DNA of 64,000 nt from Pseudoalteromonas prydzensis (GCF_001661495.1 NZ_BDDT01000019.1:21819-85818), one strand, 5' to 3'; numbered from the stretch's first letter, positions 54,139 to 63,522 are shown. The notes: generated by a model not told the origin, from the sequence alone. Program-made: numbers and translations.

Positions 54139-54789
54139 ATGCTAAATTGGTCGAAAATCGATACAGTGCTATTAGATATGGATGGTACTTTACTCGATCT
54201 CCACTTTGATACTCACTTTTGGCTTACCGTGATCCCTGAACAACATGCCATTGTACAAAACATTAGCTTAGCGCAAGCTAAAGCAGATATTCTTAAACGT
54301 TATCAAGCGGTCAGCGGGCAAATTCAGTGGTATTGTTTAGATTACTGGGAACAACAACTTAACCTGCCAATCATGGAGCTAAAGCGTCAACACCAGCATT
54401 TGATCAAAGTACGTGAAGATGTACCAGAATTTTTAACTGCATTACGAAAAGCAGGTAAAGAGTTAATCTTACTGACCAATGCACACCCAGAAAGTGTGAT
54501 GCTCAAATTTGCACAAACCGACATCGATAATTATCTCGATGGCGTGATTTCAACACATCAATTTGGAGTTAGTAAAGAGCACCAACCATTATGGCAACAA
54601 GTACAGGCTGAGTTAGGTTTTAATAAACAACGAACGTTATTTGTTGATGATAGTTTAGCCGTACTTAATGCAGCGAAAGAATATGGTATTGGCCATTTAT
54701 TGGCGGTTGCTAACCCTGATAGCAAACAACCGCACAATGAGCTCAGTGACTACTTAAACGTGACCGATTTTCGTACTCTGCTCCCTTAG
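54139..54789 (+). CDS. yrfG: GMP/IMP 5'-nucleotidase YrfG (HAD family)
   Basis: A 216-residue HAD phosphatase. Motif I is LLDMDGTLLDLHFD (Asp12 and Asp14 region), motif II LILLTNAHPES, and motif III/IV Lys plus TLFVDDSLAVLNAA. Homologues dephosphorylate GMP and IMP. The final bases overlap the convergent dUTPase stop by 4 bases. Confidence 0.9.
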   Translation: MLNWSKIDTVLLDMDGTLLDLHFDTHFWLTVIPEQHAIVQNISLAQAKADILKRYQAVSGQIQWYCLDYWEQQLNLPIMELKRQHQHLIKVREDVPEFLTALRKAGKELILLTNAHPESVMLKFAQTDIDNYLDGVISTHQFGVSKEHQPLWQQVQAELGFNKQRTLFVDDSLAVLNAAKEYGIGHLLAVANPDSKQPHNELSDYLNVTDFRTLLP

Positions 54790-55409
54790 TTTTTCGGGTA
54801 ACGAGCCTCTAAGCCTTGGTAAACAAGCTTTGCGAAATCAGCATGCTCAGTATCAAGGCTTTTAACCACCTCAACTAAATGCTCGTTGTCTTCTTGACCA
54901 TTCCAAACTTTGATGTAGCTACCGTCTTTATAACCATGATCTTGGCGGAAAAAGTTAAGCGTATTTTTACCAACATAACCACGATATAAGTCATCGATAT
55001 CCATACCAATTTGCGCCATACAGCCAGCAAAAGCTGCTGCATTAAAGGTTTTATCTGCAACAGCTGATGCAGCTAGCGTTTCTAACGTTTGCTTGAAATC
55101 ATCGGCTTGTTGCGGTGCACTTAACTGTGCTTCAAGCTGTTTAGCAAGCTCTAAGTAGCTTGTTTCACCATCAATACGTAGCGATAAACCAAAATGAAAA
55201 ATATCAACGAGCTCTAAAATAACTTGTTCAGTATCTGGTGTTTGTTTTTTCCACCATTTCCAACCGTAATGATCAAGCATTTCTGCACATTCAACCCAAA
55301 TAGCACGATACCATTCAAAGCCTTGGCTAAACCATTGCTCATGAACTTTGGTGTTCATCGCATTTTGCATTTCTAGCATCACCACTAGTTTATTTAAATT
55401 GGCAGACAT
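54786..55409 (-). CDS. Dimeric (all-alpha) dUTPase family protein
   Basis: About 207 residues. I choose the ATG at 55409 (MSANLNKLVV), preceded by a strong GGAAGAG ribosome site; a longer version starting at 55475 adds 22 hydrophobic residues without a site. The helical metal-site motifs WYRAIWVECAEMLDHYGWKWWK and VILELVDIFHFGLSL, given in parts, match the dUTPase_2/MazG-like all-alpha NTP pyrophosphatase family, which keeps dUTP out of DNA. This is not the trimeric Dut type. Confidence 0.87.
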   Translation of the reverse strand: MSANLNKLVVMLEMQNAMNTKVHEQWFSQGFEWYRAIWVECAEMLDHYGWKWWKKQTPDTEQVILELVDIFHFGLSLRIDGETSYLELAKQLEAQLSAPQQADDFKQTLETLAASAVADKTFNAAAFAGCMAQIGMDIDDLYRGYVGKNTLNFFRQDHGYKDGSYIKVWNGQEDNEHLVEVVKSLDTEHADFAKLVYQGLEARYPKN

Positions 55410-55530
55410 ATCTCTTCCAGTTACTATTTTAATTGCGGTAATAATACAGGTAAGATGAAAGAAAAACACCTCCAAGTCGTTCTACTACTCTATGATTACA
55501 ATAATTAACTAAAGATGAGTAAACACTATC

Positions 55531-56160
55531 ATGTTAAAATCAATTCTATTAAGTTGTATATTTTTACTCACGTTTCATGTAAGTGCTAATACTTCATTGA
55601 ATATCGCGCCTGCTGCTGAAAAAGCCAGTCCGTTAATGCCAGGTTTAACGATTCCAGCTTTAACACTCAAAGATCAAAATGGTAAGAATGTTGTTTTAGC
55701 GGAACGTTTTGCTGAAAAAACGACGGTGCTTATCGTATACCGTGGTGGTTGGTGCCCATATTGCTCGAAGCAATTAGCGAATGTGCAAAAAATTGAAGCT
55801 GAACTCGCTGACCTAGGTGCGCAAATTATTGCAGTATCACCAGATAGTCCAGAAAAATTGGCTGAAAGCAAAATAGATTCACCAAATTATCAGCTACTTT
55901 CTGACGATAGCCTATTACTTAGCCAAGCGCTTGGTTTAGCTTTTTACCTTGATGATAAAACAGCGACTATTTATCGCAATAAGCTCGGTGTGAATTTTGT
56001 GTCTCTTGATGGTAAGGCGAAGGTAGCCTTACCTGTGCCGGCAGTTTTTGTAATTGACCAGAAAGGTTTAGTGCATTTTCAGTACGCAAACCCTAATTAT
56101 AAAGTTCGCCTTACTGAAAGCTTACTATTAGCGGCAGTAAAATCTGTATCTGAGCAATAG
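55531..56160 (+). CDS. Periplasmic peroxiredoxin-like (AhpC/TSA family) protein
   Basis: A 209-residue thioredoxin-fold protein with a signal peptide (about 1-19, TFHVSA). The redox motif is RGGWCPYCSKQL (Cys75-x2-Cys78, approximate), followed by IIAVSPDSPEKLAESK and LLSDDSLLLSQALGLAF, as in AhpC/TSA-type antioxidant proteins. The second Cys within CPYC makes a thioredoxin-like disulfide exchange possible. It probably reduces peroxides or thiols in the periplasm. A hairpin shared with yacL lies after its stop. Confidence 0.84.
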   Translation: MLKSILLSCIFLLTFHVSANTSLNIAPAAEKASPLMPGLTIPALTLKDQNGKNVVLAERFAEKTTVLIVYRGGWCPYCSKQLANVQKIEAELADLGAQIIAVSPDSPEKLAESKIDSPNYQLLSDDSLLLSQALGLAFYLDDKTATIYRNKLGVNFVSLDGKAKVALPVPAVFVIDQKGLVHFQYANPNYKVRLTESLLLAAVKSVSEQ

Positions 56161-56167
56161 CGTAATT

Positions 56168-56191
56168 AGCAGAGGGTTTTAACCCTCTGCT
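56168..56191. terminator. Hairpin between peroxiredoxin-like gene and yacL
   Basis: An 11-bp perfect stem AGCAGAGGGTT/AACCCTCTGCT with a 2-base centre lies 7 bases after the plus-strand stop and touches the yacL stop. It has no strong T run, so termination strength is uncertain. Confidence 0.55.
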
Positions 56192-56559
56192 TACCTGCCG
56201 GTGGTAAATTCTTGCCATGAATTAATCAGATCTACAAAATCTTCAAAACCACAGCCACTGCTTAAACCATTTTCTTCGAGCATCAATTCATCATCTTGAT
56301 AAGCAAATAAATCTTCAGAATCTTGATGTAAGGCATGTGCTTCAAAGATGGCTTCATCTTTATTTAAAATCAAATCAATTTCTTGGCCTTGCAGTGTCAG
56401 CGCTTCAAAACTACTCGCAACTGAGGCGATTAAAGCCTGCACCATATTGATTTTATCTTTACCGATTTCTTCATTTAGCCAACGGCCAATAACAGCATGC
56501 TCACTGCTAATTTTAATACGTAAGCCACTTATTGGATCGCGTATAAATTGGTATTCCAT
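56191..56559 (-). CDS. yacL: UPF0231 family protein YacL
   Basis: A 122-residue acidic protein. I choose the ATG at 56559 (MEYQFIRDPISG), which aligns with E. coli YacL (MDYEFLRD); an earlier start at 56577 adds six residues. The conserved segments IGRWLNEEIG and SGCGFEDFVDLINSW fit the UPF0231 family. The function is unknown. Confidence 0.88.
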   Translation of the reverse strand: MEYQFIRDPISGLRIKISSEHAVIGRWLNEEIGKDKINMVQALIASVASSFEALTLQGQEIDLILNKDEAIFEAHALHQDSEDLFAYQDDELMLEENGLSSGCGFEDFVDLINSWQEFTTGR

Positions 56560-56632
56560 AACTTTACCTAAATACAACTAATACCCAGAATTATACCCTA
56601 GGCGGTTGTGGATCACTAAAGCCAGATACAAA

Positions 56633-56654
56633 AATAGCGCTAAAAAGCGCTATT
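56633..56654 (-). terminator. Terminator of the 74-aa membrane-protein gene
   Basis: A 9-bp stem AATAGCGCT/AGCGCTATT with an AAAA loop is followed by TTTTTG on the minus strand. It lies about 18 bases after the stop. Confidence 0.8.
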
Positions 56655-56671
56655 CTTTTCAAGTGATACAG

Positions 56672-56896
56672 CTACCGGTAACTTTTGAAACGAGCCGCAT
56701 CGATGATTGCCCAAATATAGACAATAGGGAGTAAAACAAAACCTACCACTACGTAGATAAGTGCTCCACTAATAACCCAAGCTAAGAAAAAGAAAATAGC
56801 GGCCATTATACGCCCTTGAACTAACTGCCCAAGACCTGGAAAAAATATATTACAAATCGCCGCAATTACATTACCGCCTGAACCTTGCTCTGCCAT
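56672..56896 (-). CDS. Small two-segment membrane protein, 74 aa
   Basis: A short protein with a glycine-rich start, a hydrophobic segment (about 9-23, AICNIFFPGLGQLVQG) and a second (about 29-65) with IWAIIDAARF. The FFPGLGQLVQGR-x5-FF pattern resembles TM2-like or Pmp3-like small membrane proteins; the role is unknown. It is monocistronic, with its own terminator. The 303-base gap to uvrD contains the uvrD promoter and LexA site; otherwise it is AT-rich with no gene. Confidence 0.7.
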   Translation of the reverse strand: MAEQGSGGNVIAAICNIFFPGLGQLVQGRIMAAIFFFLAWVISGALIYVVVGFVLLPIVYIWAIIDAARFKSYR

Positions 56897-57123
56897 GTTA
56901 ACCTCAATTATTAATTTAATTTTCTTTTTAGATACTTACACACATCATGCCAATTATTTAAGTAATTAAAAATCAGTAGGTTACAATAAAAATATTTTTA
57001 ATAGTTTTTACTAAATCGTGATTTTTACTAAATATCAGTCAAATTGGCTACAGCTAATAGCGCTCATTACAACAGCTTAGCTAAAAAACTCATTAAATAG
57101 AATAAAGAACATTTTAAAATTAA

Positions 57124-57139
57124 CTGTTTATAAAAACAG
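57124..57139. promoter_or_regulatory. LexA (SOS) box upstream of uvrD
   Basis: CTGTTTATAAAAACAG is a full CTGT-N8-ACAG site, flanked by TAA and T so that TAACTGT...ACAGTA is nearly symmetric. It lies about 67 bases upstream of the uvrD start. E. coli uvrD is also SOS-regulated. Confidence 0.88.
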
Positions 57140-57205
57140 TATTTTATTTAGCCTAACAAAAACACCTGTTATACTGCCCTTAATATTGATTGAAAAGGCG
57201 TGATG

Positions 57206-59371
57206 ATGGACGTTTCTGAATTACTCGATGGCTTAAATGACAAACAACGGGATGCCGTAGCTGCTCCACTGCAAAATATGCTGGTGCTGGCTGGCGCAGG
57301 CTCAGGTAAAACTCGAGTACTTGTTCATCGCATCGCATGGCTTATGCAGGTAGAGCAAGCTTCTGCTTACAGTATTTTTGCAGTAACCTTTACCAATAAA
57401 GCCGCTAAAGAAATGCGCACCCGAGTTGAAGAAGCTCTTAAAGCGCCTGTCGGTGGTATGTGGATCGGTACCTTCCATGGTTTATCACACCGTATTTTAC
57501 GCGCCCATCACCGTGAAGCTAATTTACCTGAAGCATTTCAGATTTTAGATTCAGACGATCAGCTACGCATGATCAAACGCTTATTAAAAGCCATGAATAT
57601 TGATGACAAAAAATGGCCCGCAAAGCAGTTTGGTTGGTATATCAGCGCCAAGAAAGATGAAGGCCTACGACCAAAAGATATTCAAGCTTATGATATCAAT
57701 GAGCAAATGATGCTTAAGGTCTATACCGCTTATCAAGAAGCCTGTGACCGTGCTGGATTAGTTGATTTTGCCGAAATATTACTGCGTAGTTTTGAGGTTC
57801 TGAAAAACAATCCAACTTTACTACGTCACTACCAGCAACGTTTTGCCCATATGCTAGTAGACGAATTTCAAGATACCAACACCATTCAATATGCATGGCT
57901 TAAATTACTCGCTGGCGATACCAACAGCATTATGATTGTTGGTGATGATGACCAGAGTATTTACGGATGGCGCGGTGCAAAAATTGAAAACATTAAGCGC
58001 TTTTTAACCGACTTTGAAGCCGAAACAATTCGCCTCGAGCAAAACTATCGTTCTACCGCCACTATTCTAAAAGCGTCTAATGCGCTTATTCAAAATAACT
58101 CAGACCGGATGGGTAAAAGCCTCTGGACCGATGGCAATGATGGCGAGCCTATTTCTGTTTATGCCGCTTTTAACGAATTAGACGAAGCGCGCTTTGTCAG
58201 CAGCAAATTACGCAGCTGGCTCAATGCAGGTAATGCATTACAAGACGCAGCGATTTTATACCGTAGTAACGCGCAATCGCGGGTACTTGAAGAAGCCATG
58301 CTACAAGAAGGCTTAAAATACCGCATTTACGGCGGTATGCGCTTTTTCGAACGCCAAGAGATTAAAGACGCACTGGCGTATTTACGCCTTGTTGGCAATC
58401 GCCAAGACGATGCCGCTTTTGAGCGTGTTATTAACACCCCAGCCCGCGGTATTGGCGACAAAACCCTAAGCCATATTCGTGATTGTGCACGCAGTGAATC
58501 ACTGCCGCTTTGGTACGCTGCAAAAGCCATTGTTGAGCAACAGCACCTATCAGGGCGTGCGGCTAGTGTTGTAACTAAGTTTGTTGAGCTGGTTGAGCAC
58601 ATTGAAGACAAAATTGGCGATCTCACGCTAGAAGAGCAAGCCAAATACGCGATTCAAACATCGGGCCTTATGGCAATGTATCAAGCTGAAAAAGGCGAAA
58701 AAGGCCGTGCTCGGGTAGAAAACTTAGAAGAGCTGATCAGCGCCTGTGGCCAATACGAACTCCCGGAAGATGAAGAGTTTAGCTCACCACTGCAAGGATT
58801 CTTGGCTTATACCTCCCTGGAGTCGGGTGATGGCCAAGCTGAAGAGCATGAAGATGCCGTGCAAATGATGACACTGCACTCAGCGAAAGGCCTAGAGTTC
58901 CCGCTGGTATTTATGGTTGGTGTTGAAGAAGGCATGTTCCCATCACAGCAAAGCAACGAAGAATCAGGCCGTTTAGAGGAAGAGCGACGTCTTTGCTATG
59001 TAGGTATGACTCGCGCAATGGAAAAACTCTACATCAGTCACGCTGAAAGCCGTCGTCTTTATGGTCAAGAAAAATACCACAGCCCATCACGCTTTTTACG
59101 AGAAATGCCTGAAGATTGCATTGAAGAAATTCGTATAAAAACCCAAGTATCGCGCCCGCCTGCAGCTGGCCGATTTAGCTCATCGGTGAGTCATGCAGCA
59201 TTTGAAGAAAGTGGCTTTAACTTAGGGCAGCATGTATTACATGCTAAATTTGGTATGGGAACAGTTATTAATTACGAAGGCAGTGGCGCTCAATCTCGCG
59301 TACAAGTGAATTTTGATGACTTTGGTAGTAAGTGGTTAGTAACTGTTTATGCACGACTGCAAGCTATTTAG
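57206..59371 (+). CDS. uvrD: DNA helicase II UvrD
   Basis: A 721-residue superfamily 1A helicase. I choose the ATG at 57206 (MDVSELLDGLNDKQRDAV), which aligns with E. coli and has AAAAGG seven bases upstream; GTG 57200 and ATG 57203 are close alternatives. Motifs: Walker A LAGAGSGKTR, II VDEFQDTN, III VGDDDQSIYGWRG, IV EQNYRST, V MTLHSAKGLEFP and VI YVGMTRAMEKL. A C-terminal Tudor-like tail (LGQHVLHAKFGMGTVINYEGS) is present. It unwinds DNA in nucleotide excision and mismatch repair. Its 3' end overlaps tmcA by 23 bases. Confidence 0.97.
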   Translation: MDVSELLDGLNDKQRDAVAAPLQNMLVLAGAGSGKTRVLVHRIAWLMQVEQASAYSIFAVTFTNKAAKEMRTRVEEALKAPVGGMWIGTFHGLSHRILRAHHREANLPEAFQILDSDDQLRMIKRLLKAMNIDDKKWPAKQFGWYISAKKDEGLRPKDIQAYDINEQMMLKVYTAYQEACDRAGLVDFAEILLRSFEVLKNNPTLLRHYQQRFAHMLVDEFQDTNTIQYAWLKLLAGDTNSIMIVGDDDQSIYGWRGAKIENIKRFLTDFEAETIRLEQNYRSTATILKASNALIQNNSDRMGKSLWTDGNDGEPISVYAAFNELDEARFVSSKLRSWLNAGNALQDAAILYRSNAQSRVLEEAMLQEGLKYRIYGGMRFFERQEIKDALAYLRLVGNRQDDAAFERVINTPARGIGDKTLSHIRDCARSESLPLWYAAKAIVEQQHLSGRAASVVTKFVELVEHIEDKIGDLTLEEQAKYAIQTSGLMAMYQAEKGEKGRARVENLEELISACGQYELPEDEEFSSPLQGFLAYTSLESGDGQAEEHEDAVQMMTLHSAKGLEFPLVFMVGVEEGMFPSQQSNEESGRLEEERRLCYVGMTRAMEKLYISHAESRRLYGQEKYHSPSRFLREMPEDCIEEIRIKTQVSRPPAAGRFSSSVSHAAFEESGFNLGQHVLHAKFGMGTVINYEGSGAQSRVQVNFDDFGSKWLVTVYARLQAI

Positions 59372-61442
59372 TCCGCAATTAGCATCTTTCCTCACGCAAC
59401 TTGCCTATGCAAAACATAGGCAACTGCTATTAGTTACTGGCGAGCAAAATTGGTGTTACCAGCAAGCCAATCAGTTACTCCAACAACTGGCTCCCGTCCA
59501 ATATAAGGTATTATCAGCCAGCCGTGAGCTCAAAAATAGTAGCTGGACTGAACATACTCATCAGATCCTCGGCCAAGAATTTCAACATGTTATTTATGAT
59601 GGCTTTAGTGGCTTAGCCCCAGATAAACTCGCCGCTCTCAGCGGCACAGTGCAAGCTGGCGGGTTATTTATTTTATTATTACCAGAGCTGGCTGATTTAC
59701 AGCATTGGTGCGATCCAGCCCTCGAGACCTTTCAATCATTTGCGCAACAACGCCAGCACAGTTACTTTAATCAACGTTTAGCGGGTTTACTCACCAATAA
59801 CTCACTACTGCATTTTAGCCAAACAGAAGGTTGGCAACCACTTCCTAAAGTGAGCACAGAAGCTGGCGTACTTTCACTGACAGAGCAACAGTATTGTGTT
59901 GAGCAAATAATTAAAACCGCAACAGGAAGAGCAAACCGGCCATTATTGATCAGTGCTGATCGTGGCCGCGGAAAATCTGCGGCACTCGGCCTTGCAGCAG
60001 CAAAGCTTAGCGATAAAAACATTATTATCTGCTCACAACAATTTTCAGCTCTGCATAGCTGCTTTAAACATTTTGCTGCTGAGCGAGGCTGCCATTATCA
60101 AGCACAGCAAAAACAACTCGCTAACCTACGTTACATTGCACCAGATCAACTATTAAGTGAGCAGCCTCAATGCGATGTGCTGCTAGTTGATGAAGCCGCA
60201 GCAATCCCAGTGCCCATGCTTATCAAAATGCTTGATCATTATCCCCGCATTGTATTTGCCAGTACTATAATTGGTTATGAAGGTAATGGCCGCGGTTATA
60301 CTTTGCGCTTTAAACGCTATTTAGAAAAGCACTTTAAAAATATGCGCAGTGTTAATTTAGAGCTACCAATACGTTTTGCCCCAGCGGATCCTCTTGAACA
60401 ACATATTTGTAAACTCTTAGCCCTAGATGCAGACTATACAAGCAGTGAGTTTACTAATACGGCACTTCAGTTTAGCGAGCTGCAAGCAACGGAATTAGCC
60501 CACGATGAAGCGCTACTTCGCCAAGTCATGGGTTTATTGTCGTTAGCGCACTATCAAACTAGCGTGAATGATTTACGCCATCTACTGGATGCCACAGCAC
60601 AGCGAATTTTTGTCTGCCAACAACGTGATACGCTTCTTGGGGTATGTTTAATTACTATTGAAGGCGGTTTAAGTGCAACAATAAGCGAGCAGATCACCAG
60701 TGGCCAACGCCGCCCGCAAGGCCATTTAATGGCGCAAACCTTAGCACAACTAACTGTTGAGCCAAAAATACTCACCTTAAGCTGCGCTCGTGTAGTCCGC
60801 ATTGCTGTTGCGCCATCGCACCATAACAACAAGATTGGTTCAAAGCTACTTGCGCATTGCGAGCAACAATTAACTGCAAGCTGCCATTGGTTTGGTGCCA
60901 GTTTTGGTGCAAATGCCAGCTTACTAAAGTTTTGGCAAGCGGCGGGCTTTAATCTGGTCAAACTGGGGTTCAAACAAGATAAAGCAACCGCAGAACATGC
61001 GGCACTAGTACTAAAAAGTTTAAATCGAGACAATACCTTAAACGATCAACTAGAAAGCGAATTTCAGTCTGATTTTGCATTGCACCTGCTCGATCATTTT
61101 AACCAGCTAGATCAGCAATTAGTCGAGCAAATACTGACAGCCTTTATGCCATGCCATGTGGATCGCCACTTAGATAAACGATTAAAATCTTTATTAACAA
61201 CAGACTATCAATTACACGCCATAAAACCTCTACTATGGCGGGCATATTGGTGCACACCTCGCAGCTTGTTAACTTGTGATGAAAATACCAAATGCATTTT
61301 TATTAGGCTAATATTACAAAACTGGTCACCTAAAAAGGCACAAATAGCGCTACAGATCAGCGGTAAAAAATCACTCGATAAACAATTTAAACAGGCTGTG
61401 ACTAATTGGTATGAGCAATATTTACTTAAGAAATTACCTTAG
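59349..61442 (+). CDS. tmcA: tRNA(Met) cytidine acetyltransferase TmcA
   Basis: A 697-residue enzyme that acetylates the wobble cytidine C34 of elongator tRNA-Met using ATP and acetyl-CoA. It has an N-terminal DUF1726 domain (about 1-170), then an RNA-helicase-type ATPase with Walker A SADRGRGKSAALG (about 202-214) and Walker B LLVDEAAAIPVP. A GNAT acetyltransferase part follows (ARVVRIAVAPSHHNNKIGSKLL). The tRNA-binding C-terminus ends at KKLP. The start lies inside the last codons of uvrD, and its end overlaps the next gene by 32 bases. Confidence 0.93.
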   Translation: MHDCKLFSPQLASFLTQLAYAKHRQLLLVTGEQNWCYQQANQLLQQLAPVQYKVLSASRELKNSSWTEHTHQILGQEFQHVIYDGFSGLAPDKLAALSGTVQAGGLFILLLPELADLQHWCDPALETFQSFAQQRQHSYFNQRLAGLLTNNSLLHFSQTEGWQPLPKVSTEAGVLSLTEQQYCVEQIIKTATGRANRPLLISADRGRGKSAALGLAAAKLSDKNIIICSQQFSALHSCFKHFAAERGCHYQAQQKQLANLRYIAPDQLLSEQPQCDVLLVDEAAAIPVPMLIKMLDHYPRIVFASTIIGYEGNGRGYTLRFKRYLEKHFKNMRSVNLELPIRFAPADPLEQHICKLLALDADYTSSEFTNTALQFSELQATELAHDEALLRQVMGLLSLAHYQTSVNDLRHLLDATAQRIFVCQQRDTLLGVCLITIEGGLSATISEQITSGQRRPQGHLMAQTLAQLTVEPKILTLSCARVVRIAVAPSHHNNKIGSKLLAHCEQQLTASCHWFGASFGANASLLKFWQAAGFNLVKLGFKQDKATAEHAALVLKSLNRDNTLNDQLESEFQSDFALHLLDHFNQLDQQLVEQILTAFMPCHVDRHLDKRLKSLLTTDYQLHAIKPLLWRAYWCTPRSLLTCDENTKCIFIRLILQNWSPKKAQIALQISGKKSLDKQFKQAVTNWYEQYLLKKLP

Positions 61443-62520
61443 CGTTGTTTTATTGTTGCTATTGTTTAACGACAACTGTGCCTATGCCGAAGATAAACAA
61501 GTTATAAAGCTAGGTATGTCTACCGCCTTAACAGGACCTGCTAAACAAATTGGTGAGCAACTTTACCAAGGTAGTAATGTCTATTTTAACAAGGTAAATA
61601 AAAGTGGCGGCATCAATGGAGTTCAAGTGCAGCTTATTGTTGCCGATGATGGTTACGAACCAAGACGAGCAGTTCGTAATACTCGTCACTTTATTTATAA
61701 AGACAAAGTCGATGCGCTATTTGGAGCGATGGGCACACCAACAAGTTTCGCGGTTTCTGCTCTGCTTGAAAAGTTACAAACTCCTTATTTGATGCCTTAC
61801 AGCGGCGCCGAATTTTTGCATTACCAGCCAAAAATGAACGTGTTTAATCTACGCGCCAGCTATGAAGATGAAGCTGACGAACAAATAAAATACCTGGTCG
61901 AAGAAAAGAATCACAGTCGTATTGGATTGTTAATTCAAGCTGATGAGTTTGGCTTCGTAGTAGAATCAGGGCTAAGAAAGTCACTCGCTAAATTTAATCT
62001 AAAACCAGTCAAAGTCGCACGCTTTCAACGTAATAGCCATGATATTGCAAATGCTTTAAAAACACTTAAAGCCAGTGGCGTGACTGCCATTAGTTTAGTA
62101 GGTACTTATAAGCCATTATCAGAGTTTATAAATAACGCCTATGAGCAACAATTTACCCCTGAATATACCAGCGTATCTTTTGCTTCAAGTTCAGACCTAC
62201 TTGCTCTACTTAAATATCCCAGTGAAGTGATGGTCACCGAAGTCGTGCCAAACCCACATAAATGCAGCGCCTATTGGTGCCGTGAATTCTTAAAAGATAT
62301 GGCACTGGCTAATATTAACAAACCAAATCGCATCCACTTTGAAGGCTATCTGAATGCGATGGTATTTACTACCGCGGCACAACGCTGTCCTCAACCACTG
62401 CAACATAATTGTTTGATGCAGCGCTTAAATATTATTTTCAGTGATGATAAACAAATAAACGCGTTATTCATCAATAAAACTGATAAAAATAAACATATCG
62501 TCTACCGCTCTGTGCTGTAA
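61411..62520 (+). CDS. Periplasmic amino-acid-type ABC binding protein (type I fold)
   Basis: A 369-residue exported binding protein of the Leu/Ile/Val family. Signal peptide about 1-26 (NYLSVVLLLLLFNDNCAYA, cleaved near AYA-E). The mature start VIKLGMSTALTGPAKQIG and KSGGINGVQVQLIVADDG, given in parts, with GAMGTPTSFAV, are characteristic. No permease or ATPase gene follows, so it is probably an orphan sensor or a receptor partner. Its ATG overlaps tmcA by 32 bases, so it is translationally linked. The next gene is CheW-like, which suggests a ligand-to-chemotaxis route; this is inference. Confidence 0.88.
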   Translation: MSNIYLRNYLSVVLLLLLFNDNCAYAEDKQVIKLGMSTALTGPAKQIGEQLYQGSNVYFNKVNKSGGINGVQVQLIVADDGYEPRRAVRNTRHFIYKDKVDALFGAMGTPTSFAVSALLEKLQTPYLMPYSGAEFLHYQPKMNVFNLRASYEDEADEQIKYLVEEKNHSRIGLLIQADEFGFVVESGLRKSLAKFNLKPVKVARFQRNSHDIANALKTLKASGVTAISLVGTYKPLSEFINNAYEQQFTPEYTSVSFASSSDLLALLKYPSEVMVTEVVPNPHKCSAYWCREFLKDMALANINKPNRIHFEGYLNAMVFTTAAQRCPQPLQHNCLMQRLNIIFSDDKQINALFINKTDKNKHIVYRSVL

Positions 62521-62586
62521 CAAAATAACTGCGTTTTCTAAATAATGTTCTATTCTTAATCTATCAATCTAGGAGATGAGGGCTGT

Positions 62587-63435
62587 ATGGATTTAATTAA
62601 TTTTAGGGTAGGCCAAAAGACGATTTCATTAAAAATTCTCGACATCCTTTTAACTGAACGCTTTGAAGATAATTTAACCTCATTACCAAACGACAATAAA
62701 AGCTTTATTGGTGTTAAAGATTATATGGAAACCCCAACCCCGATCTTTGATTTAGGGATTATTCTTAATAAACAATCAACACAAGAAACCAATCAATCAT
62801 TGGTCGAATTATTTAGCGAGTGGCAACAAAAGCAACAACAATGGTTTACTGCACTGGAAAACAGTATCAAACATAATCAACCGTTTAATCATAATACTGA
62901 TGTTCAGCAATCAAATTTTGCAAAATGGTACAGTCATTTCAAAACTGAAAACGAAGATCTAAAAGCAATTATAGAGCGCTTTAAAACCCCGCATAACCGA
63001 CTATACGCAAGAGCGAATAAATTAATTGAGTTGGTAAAACAAAACAACGAAAAACAAGCGCTAGTTGAACTGAGCATAGAGCGTAACAGCAACTACATGC
63101 AACTCATCAGATTGTTTGAATCAGCCAAAGAACAGATCTTACTCGATCATAAACCCATTATCATCTTCACCACAAAAGATGGCAGAACCCCTCATATAGG
63201 TTTACTCGTTGATAAAGTCGAAGATAACATCAGCTATAAAAAAGAAGATATCAAACCGTTAGACAAACTCACAGATGTCGGCTTTGATATTGATCCACAA
63301 ACAAAGAATATGATGCGCGGCCTAATCAAACTGGAAAATAAACATAGCGTACTCATAGACCCAAGTGCGATTTTCAGACCACAGCACTTAATGCACCAAC
63401 AGGCAGAAGAAACCGAAGAATATGGATTGTTTTAG
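62587..63435 (+). CDS. CheW-like protein with inserted CZB-type helical domain
   Basis: A 282-residue protein. The N-terminal half of a CheW fold (residues 1-60, NFRVGQKTISLKILDI and SFIGVKDYMETPTPIFDLG) is split from its C-terminal half (about 190-265, KPIIIFTTKDGRTPHIGLL and VDKVEDNISYKKEDIKPL). In between lies an all-helical insert of about 125 residues that resembles a chemoreceptor zinc-binding domain (QQQQWF, NFAKWYSHF, TPHNRLYARANKLIELV). The zinc ligands look degenerate: the usual Cys before xxGKW and the first His are absent. It probably docks to chemoreceptors or CheA. It lies 66 bases after the binding-protein gene. Confidence 0.72.
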   Translation: MDLINFRVGQKTISLKILDILLTERFEDNLTSLPNDNKSFIGVKDYMETPTPIFDLGIILNKQSTQETNQSLVELFSEWQQKQQQWFTALENSIKHNQPFNHNTDVQQSNFAKWYSHFKTENEDLKAIIERFKTPHNRLYARANKLIELVKQNNEKQALVELSIERNSNYMQLIRLFESAKEQILLDHKPIIIFTTKDGRTPHIGLLVDKVEDNISYKKEDIKPLDKLTDVGFDIDPQTKNMMRGLIKLENKHSVLIDPSAIFRPQHLMHQQAEETEEYGLF

Positions 63436-63474
63436 CACGCTAGAATGGTTAAGTATTTAAGCCGATTGGTATAA

Positions 63475-63498
63475 TTTTGCGAGTTTGCGAGTTTGCTA
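63475..63498. repeat. Short TTTGCGAG octamer repeat
   Basis: TTTGCGAG occurs twice in tandem, followed by the partial copy TTTGCTAA, about 40 bases after the CheW-like stop. The copy number is too small to say more. Confidence 0.4.
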
Positions 63499-63522
63499 AT
63501 TCACTTTATTCCAGACAACAAA

